Made by a program: the position numbers and the translations under genes
Notes under the pieces: generated by a model
Database searches by the model: none
Told to the model about the DNA's origin: nothing
The model's input: only the letters and a program-made list of their open reading frames with translations
Shown: in pieces, positions 47,294 through 59,490 of the stretch
Numbering within the stretch: position 1 is the first letter of the stretch
Layout: each line of letters opens with the position of its first letter
Assembly (NCBI GenBank): GCA_027924585.1
Contig: BSBM01000261.1
Coordinates: 3,303,501-3,367,500, forward strand
Length of the DNA stretch: 64,000 nt
Direction of reading: 5' to 3'
DNA from: Larix kaempferi
Taxonomy: Eukaryota; Streptophyta; Pinopsida; Pinales; Pinaceae

Positions 47294-50200
47294 CTATATT
47301 TGGGGTGACGCCTCTACTGGTGATGATGTGCCCATGCTGGTTGCTACTACTGCTGCTGTCTTCTTCTTTTCCTTTGCTATATAACTAAACCATACACCAG
47401 TGTCTCTTATAACCATATTTGCTGGTGAGGGGAGCAGGATCTTTTGTGAAGTCACATGTTTACCAAGCTCTGCTTCAATACTCTGAATTTTTGCTATTGC
47501 TGTCTGGTGGATCTCTCTGAGCATATGATTGTGCACTGATGATAGCCCAATGTAGTGATGAAGATCATCGGTGGCCAACACATCAATTTTCTTTACATAC
47601 TCCATTTGAATGCCCAACTCGTCCTTTAAATCTGACAGGCGTTGCTCTTTGCTTGGAAATTCATCAAGGGTTTGAGGAAAAACAATCTTGCACTTTTCAT
47701 GCACTTCATGAATCTTTTTATATAGGCTATTACCTTTCCCCATCATTCCCTGGATCTTAGCCATTAGCTTGGCACCGCAATTCCTGCAAAACTCCATGAG
47801 GGCTACATCTTCCTTAAAACCGTCCACAGATTTGAACGAGAGATGTTTAGGGAAATCTGCCTTCCCTTCTCTCCACTTCATCTGGCTCAAAATGTTTGCT
47901 TTTACCCGAGTGTACTTGCCTTTGAGCCTAACGGCTTCGGCATTAACTTCCTTCATCCTATCCAGCATGGTATTGAGTTTGCAAACCTCCTCAGTAATCA
48001 GTTCTTGTGTGGCATGCATTTGTCTCAAGATGTCACAGGATTGCTCGTGAAAAGGAGACATATCCATCGCTCTTCTTTCTGCTTGCTCTAGCTGCTCAAC
48101 CATTGATTGTTTATCTTCTTCAACCTAAACAAATCTAGCTTCAAAATCATTCTTTTCTGCCTCAAGTACCATCATCTGGATTTCTAGGTGCTCCTTTTCT
48201 TCTTCCAGGTGTCGATACTTATCCGACAACTCTTTGTGGTCAGCAGATAGGCGATTATATTTGTTCACCACAAGGTCCCTGTAAGCCTGCCCGTTAGCCA
48301 CAGTATGTTGCAGCATACGAGCTCTTCTCTTTGTTGACTCAAACTCTTTAACCATGTCAATCACATTGTCCTCGGTTGCTTTTGCTGCTGCCACAACAAC
48401 AGATGCCATGGCCACGGGAGCCATATTTGTATTTTGCATGACAATGGTCTCTCGCTAGGTGACAATATCCGAATGAAAAGGTCTCTTTAACCTTGTTTCT
48501 GACTTTAGGGCTGTAGAATTTCTCTTCTTATAATATACAAATCTATCCCATCGGGACATCGTATGATCTTTGGATGGGGTGAAAGGGATGATTGGGAGAT
48601 CTTTTATATGGGTGTCTGCCTTCGCGGGTGGGTTCTATACCACTTGAGATGAGTCTATTTCCATATCCTGGGTGTTAGAACCACCCGCTTGTGTATCTTG
48701 GCTGGCCTTAACCTCTTCTTCGGCTTTAAGACTTCTTTCTTCTTCAACACTTTGCTATTTCTCAATAATCTCTCTCTCTTCTTGATCCCTGGCAGCTTGC
48801 TGCAACCTAGCTTCTTCAAGCTTAAGAGCCTCTTCCTGCTCCCTTTTCAACTTATCAGCAACAATTTTCTGGAATCTCTCTGCCTCCTCTTTCAATCTTT
48901 GCTCTTCACGGGTTAGGATCTCAGTCGCTTCCCTTTCTTTCTACAGGTTGGCTTCTCGAGCTGTGGTAGAGCTAGAGCTAGCTCCACCACTGTGACGACA
49001 AATCTGTAATTCAGTCATATTACTGATTCCCCTGAACACTTCTTCTTCGGCATCATAGTAATGGGCATACAATTCCTTGCAATGTTCTGCAACTTTGTTT
49101 CGTCTGTCATTTCTATGAAAGATTGCCTCACCGAAGTGAAAATCTCTTAACTCCTGAATGAACTCTTCGGCTGTTGCAACCGTTGAGAACTTATAGGTTC
49201 CTATACAGAAAGGAAAAGGAGGAAAGAAAGCCTTATGCAACTTATGAAGACATCCGCCCACTCCATCAAGGAAAACTTGTCTGACTGCTTCTTTCAGGAC
49301 TATGTAATCAGTGGCATACCTTGGCAAAATGTATGGTGGCTTACTACCTCCGAACATTCTGATATAGGCACCCTCTTCTGAGAAGTAGAAATCACCATAA
49401 TTTTCCATGACTTCCATGGCATTCTCTGACAGGCAATTGGGTTCTTCATTGAACATCTACTCATACAGAGGCATAATGAATTCTTCACATATGAGCTTAT
49501 AGTGCGCCTTGTAATTTTGAGCCCATAGTATTTTATAAGCAGTATATACCGGGGTGTTGGAATGATCCCATAAGCAACCTAACTTGGGGAAAGGGAGCTT
49601 TGCCAAGATGCAATCAATGAGATATGAAGACATGAAAAACTATGACCTTTCTAGAGCTAGACCTTCTTTAGCTGCAGCCATAGTAGATGCCAAACTATCT
49701 GAAAGGATAGTGGCCCAATCAAAAACAGTTCCCTTAAATTCTATTTAGTGGATTATGGGGGCCCATTGTATCCTGTACACAGTTCCATCAGGCATGCCGA
49801 AAATTCTGCTTAACATAAGGGTAATCATCCTAAAAGGGGGTCTCAGGCTCTGAACATCATACTCATCATTGTCTCTCTTCCTTAGTTGTTTTCCCGTGAT
49901 TAACAGCCTTTTAGCTATTTCAAAATTATTCATCTGTCCCAGCCATGCATCGTTCAGTGCCTGTTGGGGATGTGGGAACTTGTAGGCTGCTGCAATATAA
50001 GCCGGATGGAATGAAGCGAATGCCTCTCCCTTGCTGTCATGCAACACTCTTGTTTCTGTGTTGGTGTGCCCCAATATCCACACGATTACTTCTGAGCAAG
50101 GAAATAGCTTAGGGCGTGTAGAAGCTCTGGATATGCTAGAGGCCCTGATGTTTAGGTAGATTTGCTCTTCTTCCAAGAGTACCTATGGGATATCTTGGTC

Positions 50201-50313
50201 TCTGAGCATCCGGTAAATCTCTCCCCACCTGAACTCAAGAGGGATGCCTATGGTGCACTTAGTGTCTTCAAACAAAGTTTCAATTCTCGGCTCTACTGTC
50301 TCTGGTTTTGTCA
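47294..50313 (-). pseudogene. Unrecognised ~1,000-codon globular plus coiled-coil protein gene of C2
   Basis: One reading frame runs from ATG at about 50313 (MTKPETVEPRIETLFED) to TAA at 47294 with no frameshift, interrupted by nine stops: eight TAG and one TAA (49745-49747). The first ~450 residues look globular: EFRWGEIYRMLRDQD, PFRMITLMLSRIFG, MSSYLIDCILAKLPFPK, FNEEPNCLSENAMEVMENYG and LPRYATDYIV. The rest is Glu/Lys/Gln-rich coiled coil with heptads, ending in a segment around MEYVKKIDVLATDDLHHYIG. The C1 protein matches along its length. I know no family for it. The absence of indels suggests recent loss of function. Confidence 0.75.
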
Positions 50314-51039
50314 TTTTAGCTTTCTTTTAGCTACCCTTTGGCATTGTAGCTTAATCCTATCAAACAATCCCGTTCGAAAGGACATAAGATTGCCAATTAT
50401 TATGCTAAATGGAGCAATATACCAAAGCATTTTAATACTGAACTAGCATGACAATATTTGACAATAACGAACAATGATGCTATAAACTAGGAAAAGAGAT
50501 ATGGAAAATCACTTAAATGAACCCCCATTACAGCTGTGAAACTAAACGTTCTAAGGAAGGTGAGGTCGGGTTTGGAAAATTTTGAGCAAGCGCATGAGCA
50601 TGGTTACAGGTTTGTGTTTTCCAAATAAGAACATTTTGCTAGCTAACCGGATTGAGAAACCTATGGGGTTGAAACGGCTATAAAGTCTACAATTGCGGGC
50701 AACTTGAAAACAAAAGATGGTATGCTACGAGTACCCACAGGCTATGCAATTGACACGGTGAAAAATACCCGAGAAAGTTTCGACACAAAGCTAAGACAAT
50801 AATAACGGTAGAACCACCTACCCGGCAACGAAACAATGGTATAACGGGGTTGGCATGGCAGCAAATGAGCTGAGCTGCAGCAGGTTCGCGCAGTCTCCAA
50901 ACGGTGCTCTCCAAATCAAATTCTACCAATGGGAAAATAAAAACCCCCACCACCCTTATATACAAACTGATACGTGTGGGAATTTAATGGGTAGGTGACG
51001 ATTTTAAAACGGAGTTAAAAATGCGTACGGTGGGGTCAC
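50314..51039 (-). other. 5' flanking region of the C2 gene
   Basis: Non-coding, between the tandem array and the gene start on the minus strand. No TATA box stands out at a convincing place, so how the gene would be transcribed is not clear. Confidence 0.4.
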
Positions 51040-51235
51040 TTCAACATACTTGGCATTTAAGTGCAACCGTCAAAACTGGAGGGAAAAGGTGAGTTTCGTC
51101 CACCATTGCGGCATGAAACGTTGAGTTCTTCCGAATTTGCGGCGAGCACTCGCGAGTTCCTACCGCTACGCGGTAGACTTGGCATTTGAACGAGGCATTC
51201 GCCCATTGTGGCAAAGAAAAGACAGTTGATCCTCC
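51040..51235. repeat. Left part of the C2 subterminal array
   Basis: Degenerate repeats with motifs such as GTTCTTCCG, TTGCGGC and CGAGTTCCTACCGCTACGCGG. It continues at 61551 on the other side of element A. Confidence 0.65.
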
Positions 51236-51980
51236 TGTTAACACCCAAAAAGTGTTCACTACCTCATCTACCCCATTACATGGTTCATTTGTCCATTTTC
51301 CTACCATATTTCCCTTAAAAACCCTAAAAATCCCACTAAAAAAGCTTCCAAAAGGCCTAAAATGCCTCCAAAAGGCCACAAAACCATCAAAAAGCATCAA
51401 AAAGGCCAAAAAACCCCTTTTTCCTCCAAAAATATCCAAAATTCCTCTAAAATAGCAAAATCCCTCTAAAAAGGGAATAAAAAATATAAAATAATGAGGA
51501 AAAGGAAGAAAAAACCCTATACAGCTGCCCTAAACCATATGGTTCCCAAAACCATGGGCCAGCACTCCACCACCAAAAAACTATAAATAGGTGATGGAGA
51601 CCCCTCATTTCATATCCACAGTCATAAGCACCCTTACTCTGCCAAAATCTCTCTTGAAACCCTAGCTCACCCTTGAGCTACTTTCACCTTGAGAGCCCCT
51701 TTTGGCCCATTCCCACCATTGGAGAAAGAGAAGGAGCAAGTTGGAGCTTGGAGCAACCCTCTTGGAGCATTGCAAGAGCTTCACCAACCTCCACATTGGA
51801 GGTAAAATTAATACAAAAGCCATTCGTTACATCTTATTTTTTCTATTTCATGCACATGTTTAGAGTAATTTTTATTTCTGTTTTAGCATTTTAATTTACA
51901 TTTACTGAACTGCTACTAAGGAGTCCATTCTCCTTAGTAGGTGCTCATTTGCACAAGCTAGGGGTAAAACCCTAGCTACA
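51236..51980 (+). repeat. 5' LTR of element A
   Basis: TGTTAACACCC to CCCTAGCTACA. TATA box CTATAAATAGG at 51581. The first third is A-rich with a loose AAAAGCCTCCAAAAGGCC repetition. It differs from the 3' LTR at 11 of 745 positions (1.5 percent). Confidence 0.97.
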
Positions 51981-51984
51981 GTTT

Positions 51985-51998
51985 TGGCGACTCCCCTA
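51985..51998 (+). other. Primer-binding site of element A
   Basis: TGGCGACTCCCCTA, four bases after the LTR. Same TGGCGACT class as in A' and B1. Confidence 0.72.
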
Positions 51999-52068
51999 GG
52001 TTTGAATTTCTAGTTTTAGTTTAAAATTTTTTAGTTTTCTGCAATAACTTCCCGTTTTTTCCTTTCAG

Positions 52069-52480
52069 TTGTCCCTTTCGGCTGCCGTAAACTGCATCTT
52101 TTCCCTCTGTAGTCACGTCCTGACCGCGTCTTTCAGGCCTTTACTTGCGACCCGACTGCGGCTCTCAGACTGTTTCCGGCGCCCTGCCGACGGATTCAAG
52201 TCTGTTACCTGCGATCCGACCGCAGCTAATCCGCCTGTTTGCGGCAATCTGACTGCGCCTGTCGGCCATTTTCCCGCGTCCTAACTGCGGCTTTCAACCC
52301 CTTTGCTGCATCCCGACTGTGTCTGTCAGCCCTTTTTCGGCGACCCGACTGCGTCGTTTTACCTATTACCTGCATCCCGACTGCGTCGTTTTACCTATTA
52401 CCTGCGTACCGACTGCGCCTGTCGGCCCAAAACCCACGTATTGTCCGCACCTGTTTCCCTCAAACCCGCGGTCCGACTGC
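52069..52480 (+). repeat. 32-bp array in the leader of element A
   Basis: Degenerate 32-bp units with core CCGACTGCG. Two near-perfect copies (CCTGCATCCCGACTGCGTCG then TTTTACCTATTA) are adjacent at about 52369-52432. It is the counterpart of the regular 64-bp array of A'. Confidence 0.8.
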
Positions 52481-53587
52481 TCAGTTTCGCCACAGACCTG
52501 CGGTCTGATTTCTGCATTTTTTCCAGTTTTGAACCCAGCTCCCTTTGCTGCAATATTTTCTGCATCTGCACAGCCATCTGTCCTACCTGCAGCCATCCTT
52601 CCCTACAGCCTTTTTTGCAACATAATTTCTGTACCCTTTACAGAATCTTTTTAAAATTTTAGTATTTTAATTCAGAAAATTTTGCATGTTAAATTTCAGT
52701 ATTGTTAATTAGAAAGTTGCCCCCCTTGTGGCACTTTTATTTTGGGTTCATCACCTCACGAGCACACACTCTGTCACATAATTCAAGTGAGCCTTAAAAA
52801 CTACTTAACTCAACCAATATTCTAACCCCACTTGGGGAACACAAAAGAATCTTTGTAGTTAGGTAGGATCGGGGGGATAGGATTCCAATAACACCCCTCA
52901 GTTACTTACACTTGAGACATAGCTGTTGTCCAATTAGGGAACCAAAATCCCCTAGTACTTTTTGGCACGGTCACAACCAGTTAACCAGAGGGCCTCTCCC
53001 CTAGGAGGGTTGAAGTCGCGAGACTGGTTCCGGAGGCCTGAGTGGAATACCGCACTCCATTCAGTAACCAAAGGGCTACCTTTCGCAGTTCTCGGGATAT
53101 CCCTATATAGGGGTATTGCGGTAAAAGGACCAAATGGCAGATTCACCTTTCCAGACGTGTCATGAACGGGGTATCTTAGTTTCCATTCTTCTAGGATTGA
53201 CTACCCGGTGTCCCTCCCGGTAGGGGGATATCTTAGCCACTTGACTTTCCTATTCATATTGTCTGACTTGGATTTCATCACCTTGCAGAGGATATGTCTA
53301 GTTGAGTCAGAATACTTTTTAGTTAGGTGTTTGCATGCTCCCTTACCTCCTTTTGGTCTAGTGAGTTCACCATTTTTTATTTTTAGGAAACCTGCTGCTT
53401 GTTGGTATTCTGACCATTTTGTTGGTACTCCACTTATTGTAGCACAGCTGTTACAGTAAGTGTTTTGAGTTGGTTGTTGGCCTGAGTGCCTTGTTTTTGA
53501 GCTCTCCTTCTGCACACTCGGTTGCATTAGGATTTTTGAGCTGTTTTTTCACTCACCACAATCCCCAGCGATTTGACACCATCTGTC
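52481..53587 (+). other. Remaining leader of element A
   Basis: Non-coding sequence also found in A' (12241-13397) with good similarity, so it is a fixed part of the family. No frame is conserved between the two. Confidence 0.7.
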
Positions 53588-55683
53588 ACCATTGAGTCCC
53601 CGAGACATTCTCGGTGCCTCAGGGGCGAGCCCCCACAGCACGGTTCACTTGACACCACCCGTCATAGACACAGATCATCATCCCTTGATACCACTTATCA
53701 TTGATCTCGAGCCTTGTCACTTGAATCCACTCGTCAGCGACATAGGACTCCGTCACCCGATATTGACGCCCCCTACTTTACTTTCGATTATGAAAAAGTC
53801 TGAGAACCCCATTTATACTTCCCCTACTAGCCCCATGGCTGGCGTGACTTCCACTCCTTTCTCGGTAGGGACCATTGGTGGCCCATCCACCACTACACTA
53901 GTTACCACACCCGATGTGGGTATGCCCTCAATGGGGCCCACATCTACCGTTCCCCTCACTGCACCTATTCCCGCAGCTGGAATACCTATCCCCACTCCAT
54001 CAATGGCTCACACTACCCATGGTGGTGCAGGACCATCCTATACCACCTTAGTTCCCCCACTTGGGAGCCACATCCCAAATCCTGCCCCTCCACTTGGGGG
54101 CATTGGCCCCAACTTGGTCCAACCCACTACTATGTCACATCCTTCTTCCAGTTTGCCATTCATGGCTAGCCTCAACCTACCTGACCTAGCCAGATTGACC
54201 AACGACCCTATCCGACATGACCCTGCGTGGCCTCACATGCCCACCAAGCTCCCCTATGACATCCCTAAGTTCGAGGGCAAGGAAGGTGAGGACCCACAAA
54301 ACCACATCATGTCCTTCCATCTATGGTGTTCCTCCAACTCCATAGTGGACGACTCTATTCACCTCCGTCTGTTACAGCGCACCTTCACTGGCTCTGTAGC
54401 CAAGTGGTATATCGAGCAACCCCATGGGACCCATGCAACCTTTGCTTCCCTTGCCTCGACCTTCCTGCAGTTCTTCCAGTTACCTATCCGCTATGAGGCA
54501 GGCGTTGAGATCCTCCTATCTTGCAGACAAAACACGGCTACCCACATCACGGACCACATTCATGAGTGGCGTCGACGCCGTAGCTTATGCAAGATCAAAT
54601 TAGACCACCGTATGTTCTTAGATTGGTTCCTCAAATCCCTTCTCCCTGTCATTGCTAAGGATGTGGCATCAGAAAGACCCCAGTCTGAAGAAGAGGCCAT
54701 CCTTAAGGCCCAACAGTTCGACCTCATTTACGCCCAGTCGGGTTATCTCTATACCATTATACCTGACGCCCCTCGCGGTGAGTCCTCCCAGCACGATGCG
54801 CCGGGGGCATCTCATGCTGCAGACGGCATCATCGGCCGTGTTTCTTCGCATCCACAACCCTTTTCCATAGCACGTCCTAACCCTGGCCTCGACCTTTCGT
54901 GGGCTACCTCACAGTCTGGAGCAACCAACTTGTATGCTCCTCTGGAACATCATCACCATCATTCCCATGGACCCACCTGTCCACCTCAGTGCTTCGGTCA
55001 TGCGGCCCCCCTCTTACCCCCCCCCAGTCGCACCTCTGCCCTATTACCACCAGCAGGCTGCACCAGCTCCTGCGCCTTCTCAGGCCCAACCCGCCTATTA
55101 CCACCAGCAGGCTGCACCAACTCCTGTGCCTTCCCAGGCCCAACCCGCTTATTACCCGCCACAGGCAGCCCCTACGGAAAATCCACAACCTGCTCCGCAG
55201 ACATATCAGCAACCCCCTCAAGGTGCCGCACCTGCGCAGCCTCCACCTACATATCATCCACCGCAGCCTGCTCCCGCACCTGCACAACCCCAAAAACCAC
55301 CTGCTGCCCAAGGGAAAGTGTACGCCCAACAAAATCAGCAGCAAAACCAGAACAACCAGCACAACTAGGGCCAACAAAACCGCGGCAAGGCCGTAATCGT
55401 TGGAACAACCAACCTACAAACCAAGGTGGTCAACCGGCTAATCCCCCAGACAACAATAATGTGGCCCCCGCTAACCAAAACCCTGATCGCCCGCCCAAGC
55501 AAGCTAAAAACCCCAACTTGCGAACAAACCATCCTTGTTCTATTTGCGGGGTCTATGGCCACTACACACATGCTTTCCCACACTTAGAGCGAGCTCGACA
55601 ACTTTGGGTTGATGATGCTCATCACCAAGGGCATCAGCTCCTCAAGCACCACCCAACCCCCCACAACCTCAGCAGCCACCTTT
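53588..55683 (+). pseudogene. gag: Gag of element A with frameshifts
   Basis: A long open stretch, but only part is in the native frame. Before about 53790 the real frame (SPRHSRCLRGEPPQ, then Ser-Leu-Asp/His-Arg repeats) is offset by a 2-bp deletion relative to A'. From 53790 it is native: PMAGVTSTPF, LNLPDLARLTNDPIRHD, FHLWCSSNSIVDDS and AKWYIEQPHGTH. Between about 55005 (a C-run) and 55385 the native frame shifts by one and encodes the Pro/Gln/Ala-rich YYHQQAAPAPAPSQAQP spacer; that frame has a TAG at 55366 where A' has CAG. The zinc knuckle is CSICGVYGHYTHAF, with the last Cys replaced by Phe. No certain start codon. Confidence 0.87.
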
Positions 55684-58199
55684 AGTGCTGCAAAACCCCT
55701 TACCTAACCAAGGCGTTGGTCCCCCCTCAAGTCAACGCGCCACCACAAAAACAACAGATCACATACGCCGCCCCTGATCAACACCTGTTTGACTCAGGTA
55801 CCCACCACTTGTTAATGATGTCATCCACTGATGTCAACCTCCAGACTCGTCGGAACCAATATGGCTCCACCTCTGAAGCCCTTCCCATTGATAAAACCAC
55901 TAACGCTCACCCCAAGGATCAGGCGTTACGTATCCCTCTGCCCCCAATAGACGGCGCTTCCAAAGCACCTCGTTTCCCACTTCGCCGTATCAACAATAAC
56001 CCCAATGCGCGTGCTGCGTCCAACTACAACATTGTAGACGACTTAGCCCAATCTCCCGTAGCCATGTCTGCGTTAGAAGTCTTGAAGAACTGCCCTTCCC
56101 AGCACAATACTTTACTCTCAGCCATTGGGGCTATTGACCCAAATGATTCGAATTTGATGGCATTTGATTTGGACCAGTCCGAACCACACCTGCCTTCCAC
56201 CTTAGCATTCCAAGTTTCTGTTTCCGTTCGGAATCTTGTCATCCATCGATGCATCATCGATGAAGGTGCCTCCACATGCATTATGTCCACATTCGTATGG
56301 CAGAAGTTGGGATCCCCTACCCTTCAGCAGTCCACCACTGCATTACGCGCCTACGACGGTCGTTCGGCTCAGCCCCAAGGTCTCCTAGCCAATGTCCCTA
56401 TCCAGTTAGGTGGTAAAACCGTCCTCATCGATATCGAGGTCATCAACTCCCAGCTTGATTACAACCTCTTACTCGGTCGCAGCTACATGTATGCTATGCG
56501 GGCGGTAGCCTCCTCTGTCTTTCGTACCATGATGTTCCCCCATGACGGACGTGTGATCAAGATCGACCAACTTACTTACTATGATCCAAATGCCCCTGCT
56601 GCACCCGAAAATGTTCTCCCCATGGTTGAACAACCTGTTAATGGTGCCGCTACCTCGTTTGTTTCCTCCTTGGGACCTGGAGTTTACTCAGACCCGCCGA
56701 TGACATCCACCTTCCAATCCATTCCTCCCCCGTCATCTACGCCCAAAGTGTCTGACTTATGTACCCTATCCCACGATAACCAAACACCTAACAATCAACC
56801 ACCCTTGTTGCCTAAACCACCACTGGTACCTAGCCACATTGGTGTTACACCTATCCATACCATCCCCTTCCTAGTCCCTCCCTCGGGAGTAGTAAGCGCC
56901 CCAGTCATGGCTACCCTTAGCCTCCCTAGGTTAACCTTGGGATTACCCGTCTGGTATCTTTCACCTCCCGTTCCCCCGCTGACACCAAGCGTCATCCTCC
57001 AACTGGTGCAACCCATGGCTACTACCACTCAGCCACCCCCCGGTGTCGCTACCCCTTCGTCCTCCATGAATCCCCCTCCTCCTCCCAAATCCACTGGGCA
57101 CAGAGGCCCTCAACCTTACATTGTTGTACCACCTCCCAAGACAGTAAAAAACCCCCCTGTGTTTCGTGCTCCTCCCAAATGCTCGTTGTGTGATGAGTTA
57201 GGCCAAGCGACTCATCAATGTCCACAGTTACCTGCATTACAGGAACACATGCAGATGCTTGACGATGACCCTAATTTCTCGGTTGTCAAACTAGATCCAA
57301 CCCCTAAGCTTCGCGACAAATCCCTGCGCACTAACCACCCCTGTGCCATATGCGGTGTTTATGGGCATTACTCACATCACTGTCCCGATATCCCCGATTA
57401 CAGAGCAGCTCTCTATGAGATGAACAATCTAGATCTTGATATGGCACCACCCACCATTGAAGAGATTCATCCCCCGATCCCACCCTCATCCGGGGAGGTC
57501 AACACCATTTACATGATCTCTTCAACTACCATTCCCTTGTCAACCGATTTGACGGCCCACATTTTCCATACTGATGAGGAGATTATTGAGGCACTCATTG
57601 CCCCGGAGTATCCCTGGGATGACATGCACCATCATTCGTATTTCCTCCCAGAAGCATCTTCCTCTAGCACCGCTACCCAATTTGCGGTTGAATCCAAAGA
57701 TTTCCTTCCTACCAAGGTCGACTTGTTTAAGGACCCTATTCCTGCTCCGGATGCCTTTGAGGAAGGTAACATGGCCAATATTTCACCCGTCATCCAAATT
57801 GACATCGCTGCACCAGGAGGTACACCTGAACTCATAACTTTAGGAGCCTCCTGCAGTGAGAAAGCGATTGAGGAATATAAAAAACTCTTCAGAGAGTTCC
57901 GTGATGTCTTTGCCTGGTCCTATGTCGAAATGCTTGGTCTCGACCCCGCTATTATAGAACACCACATTGACACATGGCCTGATGTACCCCCCATTCGCCA
58001 GACACAACACCACATTGACACCTCTGAGTCAAGGGGCATAATAGATTACCTCGACCCTGGGATAGGGGGCATGATCAACCATTTTGAACCTTCCCCATCA
58101 CATCTATCTCAGTATTTCAATGAACCCATCATTCAAACCAACACATATGTGATCCACAATCACAAACCTCATGCACATAGCATGGGGGCAGGTCATTAA
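55684..58199 (+). CDS. Protease ORF of element A with extra zinc knuckles and a stub of RT
   Basis: About 827 codons open from 55716, where the first codon is TTG, so the true start is unknown. A ribosomal frame change from gag is possible. Order: linker; aspartic protease (IIDEGAST near residue 178; LDYNLLLGRSYMYAM near 248); a ~190-residue Pro-rich linker; two Cys/His clusters, CSLCDELGQATHQC (about 488) and a standard zinc knuckle CAICGVYGHYSHHC (about 542); an acidic linker; then the first RT block, FREFRDVFAWSYVEMLGLDP. RT stops after PPIRQ, and 60 unrelated residues follow. The protease looks intact. Zinc knuckles after the protease are unusual. Confidence 0.8.
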
Positions 58200-58344
58200 C
58201 CCTGCTCACTTTTTCACATTTGTGATCTCAACCATTTTTGAGGTCACGTGTCACCTGTATATTTGCAACCATTTTTTCACCTAGTTATTTCCTTTAACCA
58301 TTACGAAGTCCTTATGACCTCCGTGTTTCGCACCATTTGCACCG

Positions 58345-58790
58345 CCGGATTCATATTTCCGTGCCCGTGATGATGCTTGAGATCATTTCTCGCTCTCACC
58401 AGGACCAATATCAACATTGTGTCTCGACACCTTGTCTCCTCGGTTTGCGTGCCACATCGGCCGTAGCCCATTTTTTGGATATATTTTATATCATCGGATT
58501 CATTTTTTTGAGCCCGTGATGATGCTTGAGATCATTTCTCGCTCTCACCCCCATATTTTTCGGGTATTTTTCCAAAATGCCCCTCGTCACCTCGGTCTGC
58601 ATGCCACATCGGCCGTAGCCCGTTTTTTTTTTTTTTTTTCATATATTTTGTATTACCGGATTCATTTTTCCGAGCTCGTGATGATGCTTGAGATCATTTC
58701 TCGCTCTCACTTGGTACAATTTCAACATTGTGTCCTGACACCTTGCTGCCTCGGTTTGCGTGCCACATCGGCCGCCATCGGATTGTTCCA
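58345..58790 (+). repeat. Three ~150-160-bp tandem repeats in element A
   Basis: Units start with CGGATTCAT at about 58346, 58495 and 58657. Each contains GTGATGATGCTTGAGATCA followed by TTTCTCGCTCTCAC and ends near GCCACATCGGCCG. A T-run of about 18 bases (58623-58640) lies between units two and three. Confidence 0.85.
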
Positions 58791-59280
58791 CATTTTTCCA
58801 TGATCCATTCACACCTATCATACTGCAATTATGTCGTTATTTTGTCACCATTCATTACCCCGCAAGGAGGCCCATCAGTGTTCCCCCCCACCCTCGTTCT
58901 TGGTCATCATTAATGTCCTTTGATTGAGCACTTCCTCCTTGCCTGGCCATTCCTTTTGTTCGGTATAATTTTATCCCTTTTTCGGGCCGGACAAGTCCTT
59001 TACGAAAAAGGCACTTAGGGAGTTTATGTTAAGCTCTTTTCTGACTCCTAAAACAATGAAAATATCGCTGAGCAATCTTGCTTCCTTTCATGCTCGTTAA
59101 AGTACCTGAAAGGGCGTCTATCTGGTATAAGTTTAACCCTTTTTCGGACCTGGTAGACTAATTACGAAAAAGGAATACTCTAGTCACACCGGCTAGAAGA
59201 GTTCTTCATTGCATCCTTTTATGCTTCTTTGGGCCTTGGAGACTAACACACGAAAAAGCAACCCCCTGGAGTCTTCTTAT

Positions 59281-59490
59281 CGCTTTCAGACTCTCTAAAA
59301 TTGAAAGCAACCATGAGCATGAACTGTCCTGGGCTCATATAAATCCACACGACATTACCATTCCATTCTTTCAGAGTCTTCTTATCGCTTTCAGACTCCT
59401 TAAAATTTAAAGCAATCACGAGCATGAACTGTCCTGGGCTCGCATAAATCCACCACGTTAGTACCATTTTTACACCCACTTCTTCTAGTT
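59281..59490 (+). repeat. Two ~105-bp tandem units in element A
   Basis: CGCTTTCAGACTC starts at 59281 and 59386; each unit goes on with GAGCATGAACTGTCCTGGGC. They align loosely with the 97-bp hairpin units of B1 and B2 (shared GACTCNTTAAAATTNAAA and GGCTCG). Confidence 0.75.

Noticed and set aside
47294-50313. Recoding of TAG as an amino acid or programmed readthrough
   Set aside because: Nuclear plant genes use TAG as stop, and paired copies elsewhere in the window show ordinary CAG to TAG mutation.
53592-53789. First 66 codons of the long Gag frame of element A
   Set aside because: Comparison with A' shows the native frame here is the one encoding Ser/Arg/His repeats; this stretch is out of frame owing to a 2-bp deletion, and its first codon is TTG.
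54899-55396. Separate genes in frames overlapping the gag of element A
   Set aside because: One frame (54934-55368) is the native Gag spacer after a frameshift, and the minus-strand one is its shadow.
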